A stretch of DNA of 64,000 bases from DATMER01 sp035536935 (GTDB lineage Bacteria > Acidobacteriota > Thermoanaerobaculia > Multivoradales > UBA5704), in assembly GCA_035536935.1 (NCBI GenBank), contig DATLNC010000082.1:1-64000 (forward strand), given 5' to 3'. Shown one piece after another: positions 49,543-59,101 of this stretch; the stretch's first letter is position 1; each line of letters begins with the position of its first letter. The notes beneath the pieces are model-generated. The model was given only the letters and a program-made list of their open reading frames with translations, had not been told where the DNA came from and did no database searches. The translations under genes were made by a program, and so were the position numbers.

Positions 49543-50473
49543 GTTGCGCCTCGAGCTTCCTCGCGAATTCCCGGGCCGAGTGATGGCCCTGGAGCTTGAG
49601 TACATGGTTTCTTGCTGCAATTTCAACAAGTATGCTGACATTGCGTCCGAGTGCCACCGGCATCCGGATGTACGGACAGGGGGTTTCGAGGATATTGAAG
49701 AGGGTCTCGTCGAGCCCGAGACGATCGTACTGCTGGCCGGGCTGCCAGTGCTCCAGCTCGACGACCAGGTCGACAGCCGTGCGGTCGCGCACCGAGGCGA
49801 GGCCGAACAGGTCCTGGACGTTGATGATGCCGATGCCGCGCAGCTCCATGTGATGGCGCAACGGGCCTTCGCTGAACCCGATCAGCTCGCCGTTGGGGTA
49901 GCGCTTGATCGTGACTTTGTCGTCGGCCACGAGGCTGTGCCCGCGGGTGATGAGGTCGAGGGCCGACTCGCTCTTCCCTACCCCGCTCTCCCCGATCATC
50001 AGCACGCCGAGCCCGTAGATCTCGAGGAGCACGCCGTGCATGGAGGTCGACGGCACGAGGTGGTCTTCGAGGAAGTAGCTGATCCCCTTGATGACGGTCG
50101 AGGAGAGCTCGGGCGAGGAGAGCACCGGCACCTCGCGGGCCTGGCAGCTCACCAGGAAGCCGGGCAGCGGATCGATCCCCTTGGTGATGACGAAGACCGG
50201 CACGGGCAGGCTGGCGATGGTGTCGAGCCGGAGCTGGCGCTCGTCGTCGTCCAGGGTCTTCAGGTACTCGGTCTCGCTCTCGCCGATGATCTGGACCCGC
50301 CCCGGTTTGATGTAGGCGTAGTAGCCGGCGAAGGCGAGGCCGGGCTTCTGGACGCGCGGGTGGGTGATCCGGTTGTCGAGGTGGGACTCGCCGGAGAGGA
50401 TCTTCAGGTGCAGATAGCCGAGCTCCTCGTTCAGGAGCTCCGAGACCTGGACGTTGGCATTCGGATCCATCAT
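49523..50473 (-). CDS. hprK: HPr kinase/phosphorylase
   Basis: Enzyme of 316 residues that phosphorylates HPr at Ser46 and reverses the reaction. Motifs are SMHGVLLEIYG (His146), Walker A GESGVGKSESALDL (161-168), DDKVTIKR and the signature ELRGIGIINVQDLFG. The N-terminal regulatory half is also present. Its substrate, HPr with Ser46, is encoded 2.3 kb away on the same strand. Two tandem ATGs (50473, 50470) can serve as start; the first overlaps the ptsN stop (ATGA). Confidence 0.95.
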   Translation of the reverse strand: MMDPNANVQVSELLNEELGYLHLKILSGESHLDNRITHPRVQKPGLAFAGYYAYIKPGRVQIIGESETEYLKTLDDDERQLRLDTIASLPVPVFVITKGIDPLPGFLVSCQAREVPVLSSPELSSTVIKGISYFLEDHLVPSTSMHGVLLEIYGLGVLMIGESGVGKSESALDLITRGHSLVADDKVTIKRYPNGELIGFSEGPLRHHMELRGIGIINVQDLFGLASVRDRTAVDLVVELEHWQPGQQYDRLGLDETLFNILETPCPYIRMPVALGRNVSILVEIAARNHVLKLQGHHSAREFARKLEAQLERNRR

Positions 50474-50928
50474 TGGCCCTCCTGCTCGAGGAGCTGGATC
50501 ACCGCCTCGGGCTCGCGCAGCTCCAGGATCCGGTCCGCCCTGCCGGCCCTGACCCAGCGCGAGATCGTGGCGAGCACCTGCAGGTGCTCGCCCGGCGAGG
50601 CGCTCGGGGAGAGGACCACGAAGAGCAGACGGACCGGCTGGCCGTCCGCGGCCCCGAAGTCCACGCCGCCCGGCGCCATGCCGATCGCCACGACCCCCTC
50701 GCTCAGCCCGGGGAGCTTGCAGTGCGGGATGGCGATGCCCGAGCCGATGCCGGTCGAGCCGAGCTGCTCGCGCTCCCAGAGCTTCTGGAAGAGGTCCTCC
50801 GTATCCCGCACCACGCCTGCTTTGGCGATCCGCTTGGCGAGCTCGTGCAGGACCGCGGCTCGGTCCTGCGCGGGCAGATCGGGAAAAATCAACTCCGGAC
50901 GGGTGAGCGACGCCAGACGCACCGTCAC
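50470..50928 (-). CDS. ptsN: PTS EIIA-Ntr-like protein (PtsN)
   Basis: Protein of 152 residues. The active-site histidine lies in GSGIAIPHCKLPGL (His69), the motif of the fructose/nitrogen EIIA family. LLFVVLSPSASPGEHLQVL also fits. It follows rpoN by 8 bp, the usual arrangement, but the hpf gene that often lies between them is missing. It probably takes phosphate from HPr and acts as a regulator rather than in transport. Confidence 0.9.
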   Translation of the reverse strand: MTVRLASLTRPELIFPDLPAQDRAAVLHELAKRIAKAGVVRDTEDLFQKLWEREQLGSTGIGSGIAIPHCKLPGLSEGVVAIGMAPGGVDFGAADGQPVRLLFVVLSPSASPGEHLQVLATISRWVRAGRADRILELREPEAVIQLLEQEGQ

Positions 50929-50936
50929 CCTCCGCC

Positions 50937-52424
50937 CTAGAAGATCTGCTTGCGGTCCGTCGAGGAAGGGATGCTCAGCTCGTCGCGGTACTTGGCAACG
51001 GTCCGGCGGGCGATCTGGATGCCTTCCCGGTTCAGGATCCGCATCAGCTCGCTGTCGGACAGGGGGCGTTTCGGGTCCTCGGCCTGGATGAGCTGCTCGA
51101 TCTTCCGCTTGACCGTGAGCGACGAGATGTTGTCGCCGTACTCCCGGTCGATGCCGCTGTGGAAGAAGAACTTCATCGGGAAGAGGCCGCGGTGGGTGTG
51201 CATGTACTTGTTGGACACCACGCGGCTGACCGTGGACTCGTGCATGCCGATGTCCTCGGCCACGTCGCGCAGCACCATGGGCCGCAGGTGCTCGATCCCC
51301 TTGTCGAGGAACTCCCGCTGCTGGCGGATGATCGAGGCCGCGACCTTGTAGATGGTGCGCTGGCGCTGGTCCAGGCTCTTGATCAGCCAGACCGCGGAAC
51401 GGATCTTGTCCTTGATGAACTGCTGCGCCTCGGACTGCCGGTTCTCGGTGCGCATGGTCTGCAGCATGCGGCGGTAGGCGCGGCTGACCCGCAGGCGCGG
51501 CAGGCCGTCGTCGTTGAGCTGGATCACGTACTCGTCGCCCACCTTGCGCACGAACACGTCGGGCTCGATGTAGTGCGGCCGGTCGGTGCTGAACTTGCGC
51601 CCGGGATGGGTCTCGAGGGTGCGGATCAGCTCGAGAGCCTCCTCGAGCTCGGCGAGGTCCACGTTGAGCTTCTTCGCGACCGCCGGGAACTGGCGGCGCA
51701 GGAAGAGGTCCCAGGCCTCGCGGATCATCCGGCGGGCCAGGTCGTCCTCGGCAACCTCCTGGATGTCCAGCTGGAGCAGCAGGCTCTCCTGCAAGTCGCG
51801 GCAGGCGATGCCCGGCGGGTCGAAGCTGCGCACGATGCGGAGGGCGTCGAGGACCTCCTCCATCGTGTAGTGGGGGCAGTCGCCATTCCCCCCCTGATGA
51901 CCTTCCTGCTCGCCCATCTCGAGGATCTCCTCGGGCGTGGCCACGAGGAAGCCGTCGGGGTTTAGGTTGCCGATGATCAGCTCGGCGATCTCCCTCTGGC
52001 GGGGGCTGACGTCGGCCATGTGGAGCTGCCAGAGGAGATGGTCGTAGAGGTCGGGCTCGCGGGTGAGGCTGTTCTCGATGGGGGGCTCTTCGCGCTCCTC
52101 CATCATGGAGGGCTGGCCGGCGCCTTCCCAGTAGTCTCCGAAGTAGGCGTCGAGGTCGATGTTCTCCATCGACTCGGTGTGGTCGATCGGCTCGGGCGCG
52201 GCCGCCTCGGCCGCGGCTTCGTCTTGCCTCTCCTCGGGAGTGGCGTCCTTCTCCTCGATGACGTCGCCGGACTCTTCCAGGACCGGGTTCTCCACCAGCT
52301 CCTGGGTGAGGAGCGTCTCGAGCTCCATCCGGGTCATTTGCAGAAGCTTGATCGCCTGCTGGAGTGACGGCGTCATCACCAGCTTCTGCGCCAGCTTCAG
52401 GGATAGTTTTTGCTCTAACGCCAT
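50937..52424 (-). CDS. rpoN: RNA polymerase sigma-54 factor RpoN
   Basis: Protein of 495 residues. Region I (LKLAQKLVMTPSLQQAIKLL) binds core and activators; region II is acidic (about 50-120); the core-binding domain and helix-turn-helix follow, and the RpoN box ARRTVAKYRDELSIPSS is at the C-terminus. It directs transcription from -24/-12 promoters with AAA+ activators, none of which is in this window. It lies between lptB and ptsN in a conserved operon. Confidence 0.96.
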   Translation of the reverse strand: MALEQKLSLKLAQKLVMTPSLQQAIKLLQMTRMELETLLTQELVENPVLEESGDVIEEKDATPEERQDEAAAEAAAPEPIDHTESMENIDLDAYFGDYWEGAGQPSMMEEREEPPIENSLTREPDLYDHLLWQLHMADVSPRQREIAELIIGNLNPDGFLVATPEEILEMGEQEGHQGGNGDCPHYTMEEVLDALRIVRSFDPPGIACRDLQESLLLQLDIQEVAEDDLARRMIREAWDLFLRRQFPAVAKKLNVDLAELEEALELIRTLETHPGRKFSTDRPHYIEPDVFVRKVGDEYVIQLNDDGLPRLRVSRAYRRMLQTMRTENRQSEAQQFIKDKIRSAVWLIKSLDQRQRTIYKVAASIIRQQREFLDKGIEHLRPMVLRDVAEDIGMHESTVSRVVSNKYMHTHRGLFPMKFFFHSGIDREYGDNISSLTVKRKIEQLIQAEDPKRPLSDSELMRILNREGIQIARRTVAKYRDELSIPSSTDRKQIF

Positions 52425-52440
52425 TCAGATGACCTGACAG

Positions 52441-53175
52441 TCACAGGGTGAATTCTTCTCCGAGGTAGATCTTTCGTACCTGGGGGTCCGCCGACAGCTC
52501 GGCGGGCGAACCGGCTCGCAGGATCTCGCCATTGTTGATGATATAGGCCCGGTCGGTTATTTTCAATGTTTCCCGCACGTTATGGTCGGTGATGAGGATC
52601 CCGATCCCCATCGACTTCAGGTGCCGGATGATACCCTGGATGTCCAGCACCGCGATCGGGTCGATGCCGGCGAAGGGCTCGTCCAGAAGGATATACCAAG
52701 GGCTGATCACCAGGGCCCTCGCGATCTCGACCCGCCGCCGCTCGCCGCCGGACAGGGAGAACCCCTTGGTCTTCCTCACCTTGGCCAGGCCGAAGTCCGA
52801 GATGAGCTGGTCGATGCGCCGCTCCTGCTCGGCATGGGCCAGATCCATGGTCTCGAAGATGGCGCGCAGGTTGTCCTCCACGCTCATCCGCCGGAACACC
52901 GACGGCTCCTGCGGCAGATAGCTGATGCCGCGCTGGGCCCGCAGGTACATGGGCAGGTCGGTGATGTCCTCGGTGCCCAGGAAGACCTGCCCCGCATCCG
53001 GCGGCGTCAGGCCCACGACCATGTAGAAGGTCGTGGTCTTGCCCGCGCCGTTCGGGCCGAGCAGTCCGACGATCTCCCCCGGCCCGACCTCGATGGACAC
53101 GTCGCGCACCACGGCGCGACCGCGATAGACCTTCCTGAGACTGAGGGTGGAGAGCTTCTGCCTCCTCTCCGTCAT
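52441..53175 (-). CDS. lptB: LPS export ABC transporter ATPase LptB
   Basis: ATPase of 244 residues. Walker A is LLGPNGAGKTTTFYM, the ABC signature LSGGERRRVEIARAL, Walker B LLDEPFAGIDP and the switch LITDHN. The YLPQEPSVFRRMSVEDN block is typical of LptB. It drives LPS extraction with LptF, LptG and LptC; here LptF and LptG are one fused protein elsewhere in the window. The start overlaps the lptCA stop (ATGA). Confidence 0.95.
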   Translation of the reverse strand: MTERRQKLSTLSLRKVYRGRAVVRDVSIEVGPGEIVGLLGPNGAGKTTTFYMVVGLTPPDAGQVFLGTEDITDLPMYLRAQRGISYLPQEPSVFRRMSVEDNLRAIFETMDLAHAEQERRIDQLISDFGLAKVRKTKGFSLSGGERRRVEIARALVISPWYILLDEPFAGIDPIAVLDIQGIIRHLKSMGIGILITDHNVRETLKITDRAYIINNGEILRAGSPAELSADPQVRKIYLGEEFTL

Positions 53176-55205
53176 CCTCGCCCGCTCCCCGAACCGGCTG
53201 CCGGTGCCGGCGCTGGCTTCGCCACGGCCGGCTTGTCGTCCTTGCCCTTGACCTCCACCTTGCCGTCGTCGACGGAGTAGATGACGCGCTTCCCCTGCAC
53301 CTGGTTGCCCTCGCGGTCCTTCATGGTCACTTTGTCGCCCGTGATCTCCATGCGCTTCGACGCGAGATCGTACACCGCCTTCTGCCCGGCGATCTGGCGC
53401 CCCTCCTTGGGATCGTTCATGCGCGTGTCGCCGTTGCAGATCATCATCTTCGCCCGGTTCTCCTTCGTCAGCTCCACGTCCAGCTTGTCGCAGGAGAGCG
53501 TCTTGCCCTCCTGCACCACGCGCACGGAGCCGGTGTAGGTGAGCAGGTCGCCCCCCTCGAGGTAGATCATCTCCTGGGCTACGACCTCGACCGGCGCCCG
53601 CTTCGCCTTGGGCTGCCCTACGGCGCCCTTGTCGACCGGGATCCAGAGCGTCTTGACGCCGCCGGCCGCGGTCAGCCGGTCTTCGGCCTGGTCGCCTTTG
53701 AGCTCGGCCGTGAGCATGAGGTTTTCGCCGCGCCAGGCACGGACGTCGCCGCGGAACAGGAACGACTGCGGATCCTTGCGCCAGAAAGCCTCTCGCGACT
53801 CCACGTGGACCGGCCCCTCGCCTTCGCCGAGCGGCGTGCCGGCAAGCTCCGAGTCCGGCGCCTGCTCCATGACGGCGCGCACGCCGCCGGTCGCGTTCAT
53901 CACCTGGTTCTCCACGTTGTAGAGGATCCGCGGGGCGGTCATCTTCCCGCGCTCGCTGACGGCTTCGACCGGATCCCCGAAGAACTCGCCGCGCCCCGAG
54001 TCCAGGTCGAGGGAGGCCCGGTCGCCCGTGGCCCTCGTCGTCTGGTCCCGGAACGTGACTTCATTGTGCAGGTTCACCGAAGCGAGCTGGCCGTCGGGCC
54101 GGAAGGCCGCGTCGGCGCGCATGCCGGTCGCGCGGCGTACCTCCTTCTGCCCTCCCCCGCGGGTGGTCTCGCGCAGCTCGACCCCGCCGAAAGCCTCCGC
54201 CTGCGTGAGCACGCCCTGGGCCAGCTGCCCTTCGATCTGGAGAGCCGTCAGGGTGCGGGTCACGCCGGCCGCTCCGGCTCCGACCGTCTCGATCATGGCC
54301 TTGGCGCTCTCGCCCCCGGAGAGCTCCACCTTGCGCGCCTGGTTTTCCGAGCCGGGCTGAAACTGGACCGCGAGGTCCCGGCCCGTGAAGCGGACGACGG
54401 ATGCCCCGGCCTCATCAGAACCGGAGAGCCGGCCGCCGACGTTCCACTGCGCCCGGACGAAGGTCAGGCCGCTCTCGTCCTCGGTCAGGTTGGCGCTCAG
54501 CCTCTTGGCCCGGACCAGCTCGGGGCCGCGCCGCAGCGCCGCGTTGCCCTCGACCCGCAGGAGCCGCTGCTTGCGGTCGTAGACCGTGCGGTCGGCCGTG
54601 AGGTTCAGGGGGATCTCCGCGCCGGGCAGGCTGTCCACCCGCGAATGGCCCGCGAGCACGAACATCTCGTCGTTGAGGTTCACCTTCATCTTGTCGGCCT
54701 TGGCCACGTACATCTCGGCATAGCGCATCACCACCGGCTTGGGGCTGACCAGCACCCTCCCCTTTTCGTTGATGTGGAGCTGCGCCGTGCGGAGCATCAG
54801 CCCATCCGGCCCCTTGAGGACCACGTCGCCCTGGAGCCGGCCTTCGTTGCTCTCGCGGTTGAAGCTCGCCTGCTTGCTCTCTACGTGGTAGGCGCGCCCT
54901 ATCTCGTCATAGAGCGTGAGGCCGACGCCGTCGAGGAAGATCGTGCCTCCCTGGTCGGCGCGGATGCTGTCGCCCCGGATGCGGAAGATCGGACGCTCGC
55001 GCTCGGTGAAGGTGTAGTCGAAGTCCTCGCCGATGAGCGCCGTGCCCTCTCCGGCCTTCGACGCCTCTCCCTCTTCCGACGGCCGGCGCATGGGATCCTT
55101 GCCGATCCGGCCGAAGATGAACAGGCCGGCGAGGGAGCCCACGAGCACCACCATCACCAATAGAAGAAGGTAGCGGAGCTTGGAAATGTTGGAGCGGCGT
55201 GCCAT
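53172..55205 (-). CDS. LptC-LptA fusion (periplasmic LPS bridge protein)
   Basis: Protein of 677 residues. A single N-terminal membrane helix (LRYLLLLVMVVLVGSLAGLF) is followed by a long series of beta-jellyroll OstA/LptA-type repeats (for example IFLDGVGLTLYDEIGRAYHV, RLQGDVVLKGPDGLMLRTAQ, TFRDQTTRATGDRASLDLDS, TYTGSVRVVQEGKTLSCDKL, KAVYDLASKRMEITGDKVTM). The first part corresponds to LptC, the last to LptA; the middle adds extra jellyroll units, so one anchored protein may span much of the periplasm. The C-terminus is a Lys/Pro/Ala-rich tail. It is directly upstream of lptB. Confidence 0.85.
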   Translation of the reverse strand: MARRSNISKLRYLLLLVMVVLVGSLAGLFIFGRIGKDPMRRPSEEGEASKAGEGTALIGEDFDYTFTERERPIFRIRGDSIRADQGGTIFLDGVGLTLYDEIGRAYHVESKQASFNRESNEGRLQGDVVLKGPDGLMLRTAQLHINEKGRVLVSPKPVVMRYAEMYVAKADKMKVNLNDEMFVLAGHSRVDSLPGAEIPLNLTADRTVYDRKQRLLRVEGNAALRRGPELVRAKRLSANLTEDESGLTFVRAQWNVGGRLSGSDEAGASVVRFTGRDLAVQFQPGSENQARKVELSGGESAKAMIETVGAGAAGVTRTLTALQIEGQLAQGVLTQAEAFGGVELRETTRGGGQKEVRRATGMRADAAFRPDGQLASVNLHNEVTFRDQTTRATGDRASLDLDSGRGEFFGDPVEAVSERGKMTAPRILYNVENQVMNATGGVRAVMEQAPDSELAGTPLGEGEGPVHVESREAFWRKDPQSFLFRGDVRAWRGENLMLTAELKGDQAEDRLTAAGGVKTLWIPVDKGAVGQPKAKRAPVEVVAQEMIYLEGGDLLTYTGSVRVVQEGKTLSCDKLDVELTKENRAKMMICNGDTRMNDPKEGRQIAGQKAVYDLASKRMEITGDKVTMKDREGNQVQGKRVIYSVDDGKVEVKGKDDKPAVAKPAPAPAAGSGSGRG

Positions 55206-55239
55206 CAGGTTCCCATTCTATAGTTGATCCCATCCTCCC

Positions 55240-55292
55240 TCTCCCCAACCCTCTCCCTCACCTGCGTGAGGGAGAGGGAGCCGGAGGTGAGG
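55240..55292. repeat. CCCTCTCCC-type palindromic repeat
   Basis: Imperfect inverted repeat containing CCTCTCCCTCAC-CTGC-GTGAGGGAGAGG plus a flanking GGTGAGGG, between lptCA and recJ. Its words match the two longer copies at 63256-63318 and 63776-63837, so it is probably a third, diverged member of the same family. Confidence 0.65.
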
Positions 55293-55296
55293 GTCA

Positions 55297-56955
55297 TCAC
55301 ACCCCCCGCGCATCCAGCAGCCTCAGCACCACGCCGCCCCTGTACGAATCGGGCTCCAGGTGGCCGAGCACCTCGAAGGCGCCGTCGAGGTCGGCCGCCC
55401 TCCCCTGCCAGCCCCAGCCCACCAGCTCGACCGTGGCGCCATCCGCGCTCCGGGTGCGGGCCGAGAGGTGGCCGCCGCCGAAGGCCCGCGGCGCTCCGTC
55501 GAGCCGGAGAGGCCCCGTGCGCACCAGGGGCCGCGGATTGCCCTGGCCGAAGGGCTCGAGCTTTGCGAGGTCGGCCAGAAGACGGAGCGAGATCTGCCGC
55601 GGCTCCAGGTGCAGCTCGTACTCGTGCCGGCCCGCCAGCAGCGAGTCGGGCCATTCGCGGCCGGCATCCTCCCATTCGCTCCGCAGATCTTCGAGGCGGT
55701 CCAGCCGCACGGTCAGGCCGACCGCCTGGGCATGGCCGCCGAAGCGCTCCATCCGGTCGTTCCAGGCGGAGAGGAAACGGTGCAGCTCCAGGCCGGGCAC
55801 GCTGCGGCCTGAGCCTGTTGCCAGATCCCCTTCCACCGACAGGAGCAGCGTCGGACGGCGCAGCTCCTTGGCGATGCGGCCGGCCGCGATCCCGACCACC
55901 CCCTTGTGCCACTCCGGGCTCCAGGCCACGAGGATCGGCGGCAGGGGCTTTCCTGAGAACTGGCGGCGGGCCTCATCCACTACATGGGCCTCCTCCGACT
56001 GGCGCTCGCGGTTCCAGCCGTCGAGCTCGACGGCCAGCTCCATGGCGCGTTTGGGATCGCGGCTCATCAGCAGCTCCAGCGCCTTTTCCGCGTTGTCGAG
56101 CCGGCCGGCGGCGTTCAGGCGCGGTCCCAGCCGGTAGCCCACGTCCGCGGCGCTGAACGGCGGCTTCACCCCGGATTGCCGGATCAGCGCCTTGAGCCCC
56201 TCGGACCGCGGCTCCGCCAGGGCGCGCAACCCGAGCGTGGCAATCACCCGGTTCTCGCCGTGGAGCGGCACCAGGTCGGCGATCGTGCCCAGGCAGGCGA
56301 TGCGCAGCAGCCGGGCGGGATCGACATTGCGCCCGCAACGGCCGGCGAACGCCTGGGCGAGCTTGAACGCCAGCCCGGCCGCGGCGAGATCCCGGAAGGG
56401 ATAGGTGCAGCGCGATTGGTGCGGGTTGATGTGCAGCGTCCCGGGCGGCAGCTCGCAGCCGGGCAGGTGATGGTCGGTGACCAGAACCTCGATCCCATGG
56501 GCGAACGCGTGCTCCGCGGCCGCGGCCGACGAGCTGCCGCAATCCGCGGTGACGATCAGGCGGCAGCCCAGTTCCCTGGCGCGCTCCACGTGGACCGGCT
56601 GGAAACCGTAGCCCTCGCGCAGCCGGTGCGGCAGGATTGCCACGGCTTCGATCCCGCAGGCGCAGAGCACGGCCAGGAGGAGCGCGGTGGAGGTCACCCC
56701 GTCCACATCGTAATCGCCGACGATGGCGACCTTGTCGTGGTCCGCCCGGGCGCGGAGGAGCCGCTCGACCGCCTCTTCCATGCCGGCGAGGAGGAACGGA
56801 TCGTGGAGCTGCTCCAGGGTCGGGTTCAGGAACAGCTCGGCGGACCCGGCGTCGCTCACGCCGCGGCGGGCGAGCGGAGCCGCGAGCCAGGGCGGGAAAC
56901 CGGCTCGCTCCAGCTCGGCAGCGGCGGCAGGGATCTCCGCGGTGACCCAATCCAT
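55297..56955 (-). CDS. recJ: single-stranded-DNA exonuclease RecJ
   Basis: DHH-family 5'-3' exonuclease of 552 residues. Motifs are VAIVGDYDVDGVTSTALL (motif I), TADCGSSS (II), VTDHHLPG (III, DHH), GPRLNAAGRLDN (V region) and the DHHA1 block SGRSVPGLELHRFL with GGHAQAVGLTV. It works in recombination and mismatch repair. The ATG at 56955 (MDWVTAEIP) was preferred to a longer start that would run into accA. It precedes lptCA on the same strand. Confidence 0.94.
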   Translation of the reverse strand: MDWVTAEIPAAAAELERAGFPPWLAAPLARRGVSDAGSAELFLNPTLEQLHDPFLLAGMEEAVERLLRARADHDKVAIVGDYDVDGVTSTALLLAVLCACGIEAVAILPHRLREGYGFQPVHVERARELGCRLIVTADCGSSSAAAAEHAFAHGIEVLVTDHHLPGCELPPGTLHINPHQSRCTYPFRDLAAAGLAFKLAQAFAGRCGRNVDPARLLRIACLGTIADLVPLHGENRVIATLGLRALAEPRSEGLKALIRQSGVKPPFSAADVGYRLGPRLNAAGRLDNAEKALELLMSRDPKRAMELAVELDGWNRERQSEEAHVVDEARRQFSGKPLPPILVAWSPEWHKGVVGIAAGRIAKELRRPTLLLSVEGDLATGSGRSVPGLELHRFLSAWNDRMERFGGHAQAVGLTVRLDRLEDLRSEWEDAGREWPDSLLAGRHEYELHLEPRQISLRLLADLAKLEPFGQGNPRPLVRTGPLRLDGAPRAFGGGHLSARTRSADGATVELVGWGWQGRAADLDGAFEVLGHLEPDSYRGGVVLRLLDARGV

Positions 56956-56968
56956 CCGGGACAGAATC

Positions 56969-57922
<954 letters not shown>

Positions 57923-58019
57923 GCCGCCGGGCAAACTACCAGACGGGGGGGCTGGGGACAAGGGGGGAGCCCATGATCGTGGGAACGCGCAAAGAGGTGT
58001 GGAGGGAGGGTGAGGGACC

Positions 58020-58688
58020 TTACTCCGGCCGTTCGCGAAGACGCTTCAGCTCCGCCTCGAGCAACCGGAGCCGCGCTTCGGCGGCAAGACGGGCCTCGTC
58101 CGCCTCTGTGGCGGACAGGAGACTCTCTCCGGTCTCCCGGTCGAAAAGCCGGAGCTGTTGTCCCTCGGGCTGCAAGACCAAGCCGGTCGTGCGGCTCTCC
58201 AGCGACCCATCCGTTTTAAACGGAAGCTGCTGATATCGCCCGCCGTCCAGCCGGCAGCCTTGGAGCCGGGGCCGCAGATAATCCCCCAAAGGATCGAACA
58301 GGAAGAGCTCCTCCACCCCCAGCCGCTCATACAGCTTTTTCTTTCCTATGTCCTCATCCCTGGTGCTCTCCGAAGTCAGCTCGGTGACCAGAGAAGGCAC
58401 CCGGCCGTCCTCTTCCCACACCTTGTAGGTCCGGCGGGGGTTCTCTTTCCTCTTGCCGGCGCCCCGGACCAGGAAGACGTCCGGTGCCACGCAGGCTCTG
58501 GGGTCTCCCTCCCGGTAATAGAGAAAGAGGTTGCCCCAGACGTAGACATCCGGCACGTCGGCGTAGCGCCGCACCAGTGCGAACCGCAGGTCTTCCAGGA
58601 CCTGGGCATGGATCTGGGTCTCCCCCATGGGCCGCCCATCGGACTCGGGATAGTGGATTTCGTTCTGGAGAGGGATGGACATCGGCAA
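58020..58688 (-). CDS. Uma2/DUF820 family endonuclease-like protein
   Basis: Protein of 222 residues with the PD-(D/E)xK-like core of the Uma2 family: CVAPDVFLVRG (catalytic Asp region), PSLVTELTSESTRDEDIGKK (Glu and Lys) and YERLGVEELFLFDP. The C-terminus carries a Glu/Arg-rich coiled coil (ARLAAEARLRLLEAELKRLRE). This family is frequent in cyanobacteria, Acidobacteriota and Planctomycetes, often in many copies, and its role is unknown. ATG starts at 58688 or 58682 are both possible. It lies next to the second 21-bp array. Confidence 0.8.
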   Translation of the reverse strand: MPMSIPLQNEIHYPESDGRPMGETQIHAQVLEDLRFALVRRYADVPDVYVWGNLFLYYREGDPRACVAPDVFLVRGAGKRKENPRRTYKVWEEDGRVPSLVTELTSESTRDEDIGKKKLYERLGVEELFLFDPLGDYLRPRLQGCRLDGGRYQQLPFKTDGSLESRTTGLVLQPEGQQLRLFDRETGESLLSATEADEARLAAEARLRLLEAELKRLRERPE

Positions 58689-58812
58689 CCTCCCGGCTCC
58701 GCTTGGACCGTGATTCCATCACAAGGACCCGTAGGAGCGCAACACGGTGAGGACAAGTCTAGCATGCAGAGGCCAGGCGTCGAGGGAAGCCGTTCCGCCT
58801 GCAGTGTGAGCC

Positions 58813-59083
58813 ACTCGGGGATTCCCGAGCGACTGAGGGCAATCCCCGGGCGACTGGGGGAAATCCCCGGGCGACTGGGGGAAATCCCCGGGCGACTGGG
58901 GGAAATCCCCGAGCGACTGGGGGATATCCCCGAGCGACTGAGGGAAATCCCCGAGCGACTGAGGGAAATCCCCGAGTGACTGGGGGATATCCCCGAGTGA
59001 CTGGGGGATATCCCCGAGCGACTGGGGGATATCCCCGAGTGGCTCGGGGATGCGCTCCAAAGCCTCGGGGATGCGCTCGAACT
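58813..59083. repeat. 21-bp tandem array of GGGG-N4-CCCC palindromes (about 12-13 units)
   Basis: Ten full units of exactly 21 bp run from 58832 to 59041, bounded by a degenerate first unit of 19 bp and two decayed last units. The consensus is ACTGGGGGAAATCCCCGAGCG; some units carry the perfect palindrome GGGGATATCCCC. Unlike the array at 25750, linkers here are well conserved. The period is again two helical turns. Minus-strand heptads read PQSLGDI and PQSLGDF, but the frame is not preceded by a convincing start. The array fills the gap between the Uma2-like gene and a glycosyltransferase. Confidence 0.85.
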
Positions 59084-59101
59084 CGATTATCCTACGCGGC
59101 A

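Noticed and set aside
58813..59083. CRISPR array or heptad-repeat protein gene
   Set aside because: Linkers are conserved rather than unique, no cas genes; both strands give open heptads, as any 21-bp repeat without stops does, and no start or ribosome-binding site supports a gene.
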